Origin: CAZUDO01 sp964618895
Lineage (GTDB): Bacteria; Desulfobacterota; Binatia; DP-6
Length of the DNA stretch: 64,000 bases
Direction of reading: 5' to 3'
Assembly: GCA_964618895.1 (NCBI GenBank)
Contig: CAZUDO010000097.1
Location: forward strand, 62,001-126,000
Part shown: in pieces, positions 36,527 through 44,515 of the stretch
Layout: each line of letters starts with the position of its first letter
Numbering within the stretch: the stretch's first letter is position 1
Notes under the pieces: model-generated
Told to the model about the DNA's origin: nothing
Database searches by the model: none
The model's input: the letters and a program-made list of their open reading frames with translations, nothing else
Position numbers and translations under genes: made by a program

Positions 36527-37722
36527 TGGCGGTGTTCTCGTATCAGGCCCTCGCCGCGAGCGGCGAGACCCGACGCGGCGTGGTCGATGCCGACACGCGG
36601 CGCGCGGCGTGGCAGCTCCTGCGCACCCGGGGCGTCTACCCGACCGACCTGCGCGAGGAGACCACCGCTGCCCGCCCGGGCCGCGGCCGCGTCCCCGCCG
36701 CCGCGCTCGCCGCCGCCACGCGCCAGCTGGCCACGCTGGTCGGCGCCGGCGTGCCGCTCGCCGACGCGTTGGCCGCCGTTGCGGAGCAGGTGGACCACGC
36801 GCCGCTCGCCACCGCCTGCACGCTGGCACGTGCCCGGCTGCGCGAAGGGGCCTCGCTGGCGGATGCGCTCGCCGGCAGCCCGCGCGTGTTCGAGCCGCTC
36901 TTCCGCGACCTGGTCCGGGCCGGGGAGGCCAGCGGCGCGCTGGCGGCGGTCCTCGAGCGCCTGGCCGCCTACACCGAGGCACGCGCCGCGCTGCGCGCCC
37001 GCCTGCGCGCGGCGCTCACCTACCCGGCCGTCATGACGGTCTCCACTCTGGCGGTGCTCGGGTTCCTGCTCGCCTGGGTGGTCCCGCAGGTGACGCAGCT
37101 CTTCGTCGACACCGGCGCGCGCCTGCCGCTGGCCACACGCGTGCTGGTCGGGATCAGCCATGTCGCCGCCACCACCTGGTGGATCGTCGGGCTCGCGGGC
37201 GTGGTCGTTGCCTGGGCCGTCCGCGCCCGGGTGGCGACCCCCACGGGGCGCGCCCGGCTCGACGCCGCCCTCCTCCGCCTGCCGGTCGTCGGGCGCCTGG
37301 TGCGGACCACCGCCATGGCGCGCCTGGCGCGTACACTCGCCACCCTGCTCGCGGGCGGCCTGCCGCTCGAGCGCGCGCTCGGCATCGCCGCCGCCGTGGT
37401 CGGCAACCAGCGTCTCGCGGCCGAGGTGGAACGCGTCCGTCTGGCGGTGCGTGAGGGCCAGGCCCTGGCCCCGACGCTGGCCGCGAGCGGCGCGTTTCCG
37501 GCCCTGCTGGTGCAGATGGCCGCCGTCGGCGAGCGCGGCGGCGACCTCGCCACCACCCTGGGCCGTGCCGCCGACACGTACGAAGCCGACGTGGAGACCG
37601 CCGTCAGCGCGCTCACCGCGCTGGTCGAGCCGGTCCTCGTCCTCTTCATGGGCGCAGTCGTCCTGGCGCTGGTGGCCGCCATCCTGCTGCCCATCTTCGA
37701 GCTGAACGCGCTCGTGCACTGA
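36526..37722 (+). CDS. gspF: Type II secretion inner-membrane platform protein GspF
   Basis: A 398-residue GspF with two duplicated cytoplasmic helical domains (about 60-165 and 265-365; ATRQLATLVGAGVPLADAL and ARTLATLLAGGLPLERAL) and three membrane spans (about 168-190, 215-235, 370-395). It couples the GspE motor to the pseudopilus. ATG 36526 shares bases with the gspE TGA. The N-terminal YQALAASGETRRGVVDAD is a family feature. Confidence 0.95.
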   Translation: MAVFSYQALAASGETRRGVVDADTRRAAWQLLRTRGVYPTDLREETTAARPGRGRVPAAALAAATRQLATLVGAGVPLADALAAVAEQVDHAPLATACTLARARLREGASLADALAGSPRVFEPLFRDLVRAGEASGALAAVLERLAAYTEARAALRARLRAALTYPAVMTVSTLAVLGFLLAWVVPQVTQLFVDTGARLPLATRVLVGISHVAATTWWIVGLAGVVVAWAVRARVATPTGRARLDAALLRLPVVGRLVRTTAMARLARTLATLLAGGLPLERALGIAAAVVGNQRLAAEVERVRLAVREGQALAPTLAASGAFPALLVQMAAVGERGGDLATTLGRAADTYEADVETAVSALTALVEPVLVLFMGAVVLALVAAILLPIFELNALVH

Positions 37723-37729
37723 GCCAACG

Positions 37730-38155
37730 ATGACGGCACGACGCCCGGCGGGATACACGCTGCTCGAGATCATGGTCGTGGTGTTCATCCTCGGCTTGCT
37801 CGCCACCCTGGTCGCCCCGCGCATCCTCGGCCGGACGGAGGATGCCCGCCGCACCAAGGCGATCGCCGACATGAAGGCGATCGAGAACGCGCTCAACCTC
37901 TATCGCCTGGACACGAGCACCTACCCCACCACGGCGCAGGGGCTGGAGGCGCTCGTCCGCCGTCCCGACCTCCCGCCCGTGCCGCGCGGGTACAAGGCCG
38001 ACGGCTACCTCGACCGCGTGCCCCTGGACCCGTGGGGGCACGCCTACGTGTACGTCCATGCCGGCGGCGCCAGCCGCTTCGCGCTCCGGTCGTACGGCGC
38101 CGACGGCGTCGAAGGCGGCGAGGGCAAGTACGCGGACGTGGACGGCCGTGAGTAG
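37730..38155 (+). CDS. gspG: Major pseudopilin GspG
   Basis: A 141-residue major pseudopilin. Short basic leader MTARRPAG, cleavage before Y in GYTLLEIMVVVFILGLLATLVAP, with Glu at +5. The globular part has the GspG signature TTAQGLEALV and PWGHAYVY plus the calcium-loop end SYGADGVEGGEGKYADV. It needs prepilin peptidase (GspO), which is not in the window. Its end overlaps the gspH start by 8 bases. Confidence 0.95.
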   Translation: MTARRPAGYTLLEIMVVVFILGLLATLVAPRILGRTEDARRTKAIADMKAIENALNLYRLDTSTYPTTAQGLEALVRRPDLPPVPRGYKADGYLDRVPLDPWGHAYVYVHAGGASRFALRSYGADGVEGGEGKYADVDGRE

Positions 38156-38621
38156 GCGCCGCGCCTTCACGCTGCTGGAAGTGACCGTCGCGCTGGCGGT
38201 GGTGGTGCTCGCCGCGCGCCTGCTGCTGCCGCGCCTGGCCGACCTGGACGCGGTGGCGCTCGACACCGCCGCGCGCCAGCTCGCCGACGCGATCGCCTTC
38301 GGGCGCGAGCGCGCGGTGCTCGGCGGGGCGCCGATGCGCCTCGTGCTCGCGGCCGACGGCGGCGGCGCAGCCGTCGGCCGCCCGACGCCCACCGGGGTGG
38401 GCAGCGACCGGCGCACGATCACGCTCCCGGCGCGCGCCCGGGTGCACGCGGTCACGATCGGCGACCTGCCCGCCCGGACCCCCGTCGCCATCGACTTCGC
38501 CCCCGAGGGCGACGCCCTCCCCGTCCACCTCGAGCTGCGCGATGCGCGCGGACGCGCGGCACGTGTGCTCGTACCGCCGGGCAGCGGGCGGGCGCGGGTC
38601 GTACACGCGGGGGACCAATGA
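38148..38621 (+). CDS. gspH: Minor pseudopilin GspH
   Basis: A 157-residue minor pseudopilin from GTG 38148, inside the gspG 3' end. The prepilin motif is AFTLLEVTVALAVVVLAARL: Ala replaces the usual Gly at -1, which the peptidase tolerates in some substrates; Glu +5 is kept. The beta-rich C-terminal domain (about 60-157) has FGRERAVLGGAPMRLVLAAD, typical of GspH. It overlaps gspJ by 4 bases. Confidence 0.85.
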   Translation: MSRRRAFTLLEVTVALAVVVLAARLLLPRLADLDAVALDTAARQLADAIAFGRERAVLGGAPMRLVLAADGGGAAVGRPTPTGVGSDRRTITLPARARVHAVTIGDLPARTPVAIDFAPEGDALPVHLELRDARGRAARVLVPPGSGRARVVHAGDQ

Positions 38622-39160
38622 GACGGCGCGGCTTCACGCTGCTCGAGACCCTGGTCGCCCTGACGGTGACGGCGATCGTGCTGGCGGCGCTCGGCCAGGT
38701 CGTCCTGGGCACGGCCACCGCACGCACGCGTGCCACCGCCGCCAGCGACCGCATCGGCAGCGCCCGCACGGTGCTCGTCCGCATGGCGCGCGAGGTCGAG
38801 GCCGCGTTGGCGGGCGAGCAGTTCGTAGTCGAGCCGCCACCGACCCCCGGCACGTCCTCGCAGCTCCGCTTCGTCACCGTCACGCCGCCGGGGGTTCCGG
38901 GCGGGATTGACCTGCGCGCCGTGGCCTACGCGGTCCCGCCGGGCCTTGCGACCCTGACCCGCGCAAGCCGGGACACCCGGAGCGGCCAGCCCGTGCTGGA
39001 CGGGGTGCGGCGCTTCACGGTGCGTTGCTTCGACGGCACCACGTGGCACGATGCGTGGCCACCGGGCGCGCTCCCGCGCGCGGTCGCGCTCGGCCTCGAG
39101 CTGGAGCACGAGGCTACCCCGTTGACCACCACGGTCACCGTGGCGACGGCCAGGCGGTAG
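38618..39160 (+). CDS. gspJ: Minor pseudopilin GspJ
   Basis: A 180-residue minor pseudopilin with prepilin motif RRRGFTLLETLVALTVTAIV (Gly -1, Phe +1, Glu +5). The region VRMAREVEAALAGEQF after the helix and the late RFTVRCFDGTTWHDAWPP strand are characteristic of GspJ, which caps the pseudopilus with GspI and GspK. ATG 38618 overlaps gspH (ATGA); gspL follows after 3 bp. Confidence 0.85.
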   Translation: MRRRGFTLLETLVALTVTAIVLAALGQVVLGTATARTRATAASDRIGSARTVLVRMAREVEAALAGEQFVVEPPPTPGTSSQLRFVTVTPPGVPGGIDLRAVAYAVPPGLATLTRASRDTRSGQPVLDGVRRFTVRCFDGTTWHDAWPPGALPRAVALGLELEHEATPLTTTVTVATARR

Positions 39161-39163
39161 CGC

Positions 39164-40492
39164 ATGCGACTCGTCGGCGTCGACATCGGAGAGCACGAGG
39201 TCCGGCTGGCGCACGCCGAGCGTACGCTCGGCTCTGTCCGTCTCACGGCCCTCGAGCGCATCCCGCTGGCGACGCTCGCCACCCGCACGCCGTCCGCACG
39301 CACGCACGTGCTCGGCGCGCTGCCGCTCGCCGCCGTCACCCATCGCACGCTGGTCCTACCCTTTCGCGACCGGCGCCGCCTGGCGCGCGTCGTGCCGCTC
39401 GAGATGCTCGGCCATCTGCCCACCGAGCCCGACGACGCGGAGATCGTGTTCACGTCGCTCGGCCGCGACGGCGGTGGCACGGCCGTCCTCGCCGCGGTCG
39501 CGCGCCGGGACGACATCGCCGGGATCGTCGGCGCGCTCCGCCACCTCGGCACCGGATCGGCGTCGGTCGACGTGGCCCCCCTGCCCGTCTGGAACCTCGT
39601 CCCGACGGCGCTCGGTGACGTGGCCCTGGTCCTGGCCGACGGCAGCCGCAGCACGGTGTCGGTACGCCGGGCCGGGCGGCTCGCAGGACTGCGTGCACTC
39701 GACAGCGGCCCGGCGACGGCCGGCGACTTCGCGGCGGCGGTACGCTGGGCCCTCGCCGCCCTCGGCGGTCGGCCGCCGACGATCGTGCTCGCGGGCGCGG
39801 ATGCCGGTCCGGAGGTCCGTGCCGCCCTCGACCAGACCGGCGTCGCCGTCGTTCCCCTGACCGACGTGGCCTCGATTGCCTGGCCGCCGGATGGCGCGCT
39901 GACGGCCTGCGCCGTCGCCGCCGGCCTGGTGCTCGGTGCGGGCAGGCCGGTCCCGGCCCTGCACGTCGCCAGCGAGGGCGTTCGCGAGCCGGCGTCCGCG
40001 GCGCGGCCGGTCGTCTTCGCCGCCGCCGCCCTGGTGCTGGCACTCCTCGACTGGGGCATCGTCCGCGATGGACTCGTCCGCCGCGAGGCGGCGCTCGCGG
40101 CCGCCGTGCACGCCGAGGCGACCGCCGTCCTGCCCGGCGCCCACCTCGCGGCGCCGCGCGCGGAGCTGGAAGCCGCGGTGGGCGCGCTCGTCCGGCGCGA
40201 CCTGCGCGCCGGCGCGAACGGCAGTGCGTTGGCGCTGCTGCGCGAGATCAGCACCCGCGTCCCGCCGACGCTCCGCCCGGACCTGGACGAGCTGGCGATC
40301 GAGCCGGACCACCTCACCCTGCACGGGCGCGCGGACAGCTTCGACGCCGTCGATGCACTCCGCCGGGCGCTGGCGGCGTCACCGCTGTTGGCCGACGTGA
40401 CCGCCGACGATACCCGCACCAGCGTCGACGGACGCCACGTCGAGTTCCGGCTGCGCGCCACGCGGCGGCCCGCTCACGGAGCCGCGTCGTGA
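39164..40492 (+). CDS. gspL: Type II secretion protein GspL
   Basis: A 442-residue GspL. The cytoplasmic actin-like (PilM-like) domain spans about 1-275 (MRLVGVDIGEHEVRLAHAE; TIVLAGADAGPEV). One membrane span lies at about 285-302 (VVFAAAALVLALLDWGIV), followed by a periplasmic ferredoxin-like domain (PilN-like) to the end. It anchors GspE to the membrane and pairs with GspM. Overlaps gspM by 4 bases. Confidence 0.88.
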   Translation: MRLVGVDIGEHEVRLAHAERTLGSVRLTALERIPLATLATRTPSARTHVLGALPLAAVTHRTLVLPFRDRRRLARVVPLEMLGHLPTEPDDAEIVFTSLGRDGGGTAVLAAVARRDDIAGIVGALRHLGTGSASVDVAPLPVWNLVPTALGDVALVLADGSRSTVSVRRAGRLAGLRALDSGPATAGDFAAAVRWALAALGGRPPTIVLAGADAGPEVRAALDQTGVAVVPLTDVASIAWPPDGALTACAVAAGLVLGAGRPVPALHVASEGVREPASAARPVVFAAAALVLALLDWGIVRDGLVRREAALAAAVHAEATAVLPGAHLAAPRAELEAAVGALVRRDLRAGANGSALALLREISTRVPPTLRPDLDELAIEPDHLTLHGRADSFDAVDALRRALAASPLLADVTADDTRTSVDGRHVEFRLRATRRPAHGAAS

Positions 40493-41028
40493 CTACGCTC
40501 GGGCCCCGCGTTGCATCTCTCGTCGTCCGCTGGGGCGCGCTCTCGACGCGCGAGCGCGCCCTGCTGGTCGCCGCCGGGGTAGGCACCGTCGCGCTCTGCC
40601 TTGGGCTCGGCGTCCACGCCGCCGTCGACGACCTCGCCACCCGACGGGCACGCATCATCGGCCGCGAGCGCGAGCTGGCGCAAGTGCGCCGCCTGGCCAC
40701 CCGGCTGCGCCGCGAGCACGCGACGCCCGCGGCGCCCGTCGATGGCCCCTCGTTCGTCACGCGTCTCGAGACGGCGGCCGCCGACACCGTCGGCCGCGAG
40801 CGCATCGCCAGCATGACGCCGGCCGGGGCGGCCGAGGCCGGCGAGCGCATGGCCCTCCGCATCACCGGCGCGTCGCTCGACGAGGTCGTGCGCCTGCTGC
40901 ACGCCCTCGAGGGCGACCCGCCGCCGCTCGCCATCACCCGCCTGGAGCTGCGGAAGCATCCCGACGATCCGGGCCGTTTCGACGCCACCGTCGAGGTGGC
41001 GCGGCCGGACACCCCCACGGAGCCCTGA
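40489..41028 (+). CDS. gspM: Type II secretion protein GspM
   Basis: A 179-residue GspM from GTG 40489. Short cytoplasmic N-terminus with LSTRERALLVAAGVGTVAL forming the single membrane span, then a coiled-coil region (RARIIGRERELAQVRRLATRLRRE, in two blocks) and a ferredoxin-like periplasmic domain to residue 179. It partners GspL. Its stop shares a base with the gspN ATG. Confidence 0.85.
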   Translation: MTTLGPRVASLVVRWGALSTRERALLVAAGVGTVALCLGLGVHAAVDDLATRRARIIGRERELAQVRRLATRLRREHATPAAPVDGPSFVTRLETAAADTVGRERIASMTPAGAAEAGERMALRITGASLDEVVRLLHALEGDPPPLAITRLELRKHPDDPGRFDATVEVARPDTPTEP

Positions 41029-41855
41029 TGCGACGCTGGATCGCGGGCACAGTCGCCCTGGTCGCCCTGTTTCTGGGGCTCCTCTTCCCGACCGACGCCG
41101 TCGTGCGCTGGGTGCTGCCGCGCGTGCTCCCGCCCGGGCCGTCGCTCACCTTCGAGCACGCGACGCTCCGCCCGAGCGGCATCACCCTGGACACGGTCAC
41201 GGTGCGCTCGGCCGAGGGGGGCATGCTGCTCTCGGCCGGCCGGGTGACGGTCCAGCCGACGTGGAGTGCACTCCTCGGCGACGGCGCCGGGCGCCCGCTC
41301 ACGATCGCCGTCGACGCGTGCGGCGGGCACGCGACCGCGCTGGTCGACGGCGAGCGCCAGGCCGCCACCGTCTCCGTCGAGTGGCGCGCCGTCGACCTCG
41401 CGGCCTGTCCGCGCCTCCGGGTCGCCGGCGGCGTCCTCGAAGCGGGTCTCGTCGACGGCGATGCGCACCTGACGCTCGCCAGCGACTCGCCCGACGGGAC
41501 GGGCACGCTCACCCTCCGCGACGCCGTCTGGCAGGGCGTCGGTCGCCTGACCATCTTCGGCCCGCTCCACGTCGCCACGGGCAGCGCGCGCTGGCGGCTC
41601 GCGGGCGGCCAGCTGCACATCGAGGATGTCGACCTGAAGGGTCCCGAGGTGCTCGCGACCGGCAGCGGCACGGTCACGCTCGCCGACCCGACCACAGCCA
41701 GCGCGCTCGACCTGGCGCTGGCGGTGACGCCGGCGCCGGACGCGCCCGGCCGCATCCGCGTGCTCTTCCGCCTCAGCGGGGACGCCACCACCACCAAGCA
41801 TCTCGCCATCGGCGGCACGCTCGGGGCCCCGAACGCGCGCCTGGAGCTGGAGTAG
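41028..41855 (+). CDS. gspN: Type II secretion protein GspN
   Basis: A 275-residue GspN. One N-terminal membrane span (about 6-24, WIAGTVALVALFLGLLFP), then a beta-solenoid-like periplasmic region typical of GspN/AsmA-like proteins (LTFEHATLRPSGITLDTVTV; DVDLKGPEVLATGSGTVTL). GspN is absent from many T2SS; its exact role is not settled. Immediately followed by gspI with one base between. Confidence 0.82.
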   Translation: MRRWIAGTVALVALFLGLLFPTDAVVRWVLPRVLPPGPSLTFEHATLRPSGITLDTVTVRSAEGGMLLSAGRVTVQPTWSALLGDGAGRPLTIAVDACGGHATALVDGERQAATVSVEWRAVDLAACPRLRVAGGVLEAGLVDGDAHLTLASDSPDGTGTLTLRDAVWQGVGRLTIFGPLHVATGSARWRLAGGQLHIEDVDLKGPEVLATGSGTVTLADPTTASALDLALAVTPAPDAPGRIRVLFRLSGDATTTKHLAIGGTLGAPNARLELE

Positions 41856-41856
41856 C

Positions 41857-42189
41857 ATGACGCTGCTGGAGACCCTGGTCGCGGTCGTCGTGCTCGCCAC
41901 CGGCGTGCTCGCCGTGCAACGGCTCGCGAACGACAGCGTGGCGGGGATCGCCGCCGATGGCGAGCGGACGCGCGCCATGCTGTCCGCGCAGCGCCTCCTC
42001 GCCGAGGCCGCGCTCGCCCCGCCCGAGCCGGGGCAGGTCAGCGGCGAGCTGCCCACCCTGCGCTTCACGCGGGACGTGCGCACCACCGCGCACCCCGGCC
42101 TGCGCGAGGTACGCGTCCGCGTATTCGCCCCCGATCGTCCCGGTGATGGCTGTGAGCTGCTGGAGCTGATCCGTGTTCCCACGTCGTGA
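41857..42189 (+). CDS. gspI: Minor pseudopilin GspI lacking a leader peptide
   Basis: A 110-residue GspI by sequence (TLLETLVAVVVLATGVLAV; RLLAEAALAPPEPGQVSGEL). It begins MTLLETL: the Gly-Phe cleavage site and basic leader found in all other pseudopilins here are absent, and the in-frame codons upstream of ATG 41857 read W-S-W-S-S, not a leader. Either the protein starts at the mature-like position or a short deletion removed its start. Its C-terminus lies in the first copy of a 53-bp triplication and ends RVPTS. Confidence 0.8.
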   Translation: MTLLETLVAVVVLATGVLAVQRLANDSVAGIAADGERTRAMLSAQRLLAEAALAPPEPGQVSGELPTLRFTRDVRTTAHPGLREVRVRVFAPDRPGDGCELLELIRVPTS

Positions 42190-42301
42190 ACGTCGATGAT
42201 GGCCGTGAGCTGCTGGAGCTGATCCGTGTTCCTACGCCGTGAACGTCGATGATGGCCGTGAGCTGCTGGAGCTGATTTGTTCCTACGCCGTGAACGTCGC
42301 C
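42145..42301 (+). repeat. 53-bp tandem repeat, three copies, at the gspI-gspK junction
   Basis: Units start GATGGCYGTGAGCTGCTGGA at 42145, 42198 and 42251. Copies one and two are 53 bp; the third lacks two bases in the GATCCGTGTT segment (it reads GATTTGTT). Each unit contains the gspI C-terminal codons, its stop, and the gspK start codons. A local duplication of the gene junction is the simplest explanation. Confidence 0.9.
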
Positions 42302-43191
42302 GAAGCGTGTCCCGGGGTCGGGAGCGCGGGGTCGCGCTGGTCGCGGCCGCGGTCGCGCTCGCGCTGCTCACCACCCTGGTCACCGGCCTCGCCACCACCA
42401 GCACGCTCGACCAGCATCTGGCCCGCAACGCGTTGGCGGCCCTGCAGGCCGACGCCCTCGCCCGCTCCGGGGTGGCCGCGGCGGCGGTCGCCTTGCGCGA
42501 GTGGGCCGCTGCCGACGCGCCCGACACACTGCGCGCCCCGTGGGCCCGCGATGTCGGCCGGCAGCCCCTCGGCGCGGGCTGGGTGCAGGTGCGGGTAGAC
42601 GACGAGGCCCGCCGCCTCGACCTGCAGGCGATGGCCGACGCACTCCCGCGCCTGCTCGAGGTCCTGGGACTCGACCCCGGCCTGGCCGACGCGCTCGCGG
42701 ACTGGACCGACCCCGACGATCGGCCACGCCCGTACGGCGCGGAACGGGACTGGTACCGCGCCCGGCCGGGCGCCCTGCTGCCCCGGAACGGCCCCGTCCG
42801 CACGGTCGGCGAGCTTGCCGGCGTGCGCGGCTTCGAGCCCACTGTCGTCGAACGCCTGCGCCCGTTCGTGACCACCGCCGGCGAGCCCGCCGTGAACCCC
42901 AACACCGCCGCGCGCGAGGTCCTGCTCGCCCTCGGCGCCACCCCGAGCGCCGCCGACCAGGTGCTGGCCGCGCGCACGCACCGCACGCTCGACGCGGACG
43001 ACTTCGCCGCCCTCCTGCCGACCGTCCCGGGCGACCGCCTCACCACCCGCGCCCGGCACTACACGGCCCATGTCGTCGCCGGCGTCAGCGAGATCCGGCG
43101 CGCCGTCGACGCGACGCTCGACGTCCCTCCGGGGCTCGACGCCGAGGTGGTCGCCTGGCATCCACGGGTTCCGGACGTCCTCCGGGAGTGA
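42277..43191 (+). CDS. gspK: Minor pseudopilin GspK
   Basis: A 304-residue GspK, largest pseudopilin. N-terminal basic leader RRERRRSVSRGRERG then VALVAAAVALALLTTLVTG; as usual in GspK, Glu +5 is absent. Two SAM-like helical domains include LDLQAMADALPRLLEVLGL and the NPNTAAREVLLALGATP signature. The start TTG 42277 lies in the third 53-bp copy, where a 2-base deletion changed the original GTG TTC context. It is last in the operon and converges with the receiver-LpxC gene, 21 bp apart. Confidence 0.9.
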   Translation: MFLRRERRRSVSRGRERGVALVAAAVALALLTTLVTGLATTSTLDQHLARNALAALQADALARSGVAAAAVALREWAAADAPDTLRAPWARDVGRQPLGAGWVQVRVDDEARRLDLQAMADALPRLLEVLGLDPGLADALADWTDPDDRPRPYGAERDWYRARPGALLPRNGPVRTVGELAGVRGFEPTVVERLRPFVTTAGEPAVNPNTAAREVLLALGATPSAADQVLAARTHRTLDADDFAALLPTVPGDRLTTRARHYTAHVVAGVSEIRRAVDATLDVPPGLDAEVVAWHPRVPDVLRE

Positions 43192-43212
43192 CCCGGAGGC
43201 GGTCGCGCGTTG

Positions 43213-44493
43213 TCACGCGCCGGTGAGCGGCGGGATGCCGAAGCGGTCGCGCAGCTGGCGGAGGAGCTGTACGTTGTCGGCGTGGCCCGTCATGCGCGCC
43301 GTCACCCGGCCGCGGATGGGGCGGCCGAGCAGGTAGAAGTCGCCCAGGATGTCCAGGATCTTGTGGCGCACGAACTCGTCCGGAAAGCGGAGCGGCGCGT
43401 TCACGACGCCTTCCTCCCCCACCAGGATGCAGTTGTTGAGGCGGCCGCCGCTGGCGAGCCCCATCTGCTCGAGCTGCTCGATCTCGCGCACGAAGCCGAA
43501 GGTGCGCGCGGGCGCGATCTCGCGGCGGAAGGCCTCGAGGTGCGTCAGGCGGAACTCGTACTCCTGCCGGCCGATGGGCAACGGGTAGTCGAGCGTGTAG
43601 TGCACCTCGAACTGGTCGGCCGGGTCGATGGCGATGCCCTTGTGGCCGGGATCGCGCGCGCCGACCGCATAGCAGCCGTCCACTACCAGCTCGTCGACCG
43701 TCCCCCGCTGCTCGACCACGCCCCCCTCGTCCAGGAGCGCGCACAGCTCGAGCGCCGAGCCATCGAGCGCCGGCACTTCGGACTGCATCTTCACCAGCAG
43801 GTTGGTGATGCCGAAGGCGTGCAGCGCCGCCATCAGGTGCTCGACCGTCTGCGCCACCATGCCGCCGCGCACCAGGCGGGTGGCGTACGAGGTGGAGTGC
43901 ACGTAGTCGACCAGCGCCGGCACCGTATCGCCGGAGGAGATGCTGCCGAACACGATGCCGCTCCCGGGCGGGAGCGGCTGCAGGATGAGTCCGGTGCGCA
44001 CGCCGGAATGGAGCCCCTGCCCGTTCACCACCACGCTGCGGCCGATGGTACGCTGCGGGAGCTGGCGGGCCGGCGCGGACACGACCCCGGGGCTGATGGC
44101 CGCCGACACGCCGCCGGGCCCGGGGCCGTCGCGGTCGCCGAGCGCCCGGCCGACGACGCTGAGCAGCGCCTCGAGCTCGAACGGCTTCTCCAGGAAGTCG
44201 AACGCGCCCAGGCGGATGACGCGCACCGCGGTCTCGATGGTGCCATGGCCGGAGATCACGATGATGGGCACGCCCGGCGCCTGCTCGCGCATGCGTGCCA
44301 CCAGCTCGATGCCGTCGACCTCCGGCATCCATACGTCGACGATGGCGAGGCGCGGCGCCGTCTGCCCGAGCAGCTCGAGCGCGCGGCGCCCGTTCGACGC
44401 CTCCACCACCTCGAAACCCTCGTCGGCCAGTACCCCCCGCAGCGTCTGCCGGATCTGCTCCTCGTCGTCGACCACCAGGATCGTATCGGACAT
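43213..44493 (-). CDS. lpxC: Response-regulator receiver fused to LpxC deacetylase
   Basis: One open frame of 426 residues. Residues 1-120 form a CheY-like receiver: D9/D10/E11, phospho-acceptor D53 in LAIVDVWMPEVDG, S81 and K103 in FLEKPF; it most resembles the receiver of NtrX-type regulators. Residues 145-426 are UDP-3-O-acyl-N-acetylglucosamine deacetylase, the committed step of lipid A synthesis, with zinc and catalytic residues H219 (EHLMAAL), H377/D381 (HKILDILGD), H404 (TGHADN), and the TFGF motif at 331-334. The linker is Gly/Ala/Pro-rich. ATG 44493; the NtrY-like kinase gene lies directly upstream. No AAA+ or HTH domain remains, so phosphorylation may act on enzyme activity or stability rather than on DNA. 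Confidence 0.93.
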   Translation of the reverse strand: MSDTILVVDDEEQIRQTLRGVLADEGFEVVEASNGRRALELLGQTAPRLAIVDVWMPEVDGIELVARMREQAPGVPIIVISGHGTIETAVRVIRLGAFDFLEKPFELEALLSVVGRALGDRDGPGPGGVSAAISPGVVSAPARQLPQRTIGRSVVVNGQGLHSGVRTGLILQPLPPGSGIVFGSISSGDTVPALVDYVHSTSYATRLVRGGMVAQTVEHLMAALHAFGITNLLVKMQSEVPALDGSALELCALLDEGGVVEQRGTVDELVVDGCYAVGARDPGHKGIAIDPADQFEVHYTLDYPLPIGRQEYEFRLTHLEAFRREIAPARTFGFVREIEQLEQMGLASGGRLNNCILVGEEGVVNAPLRFPDEFVRHKILDILGDFYLLGRPIRGRVTARMTGHADNVQLLRQLRDRFGIPPLTGA

Positions 44494-44515
44494 CCTCTCG
44501 CCTCCTCGGCCCCGC

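Noticed and set aside
42145..42301. CRISPR-like array
   Set aside because: The repeats are directly adjacent with no spacers and clearly derive from the gspI/gspK coding junction.
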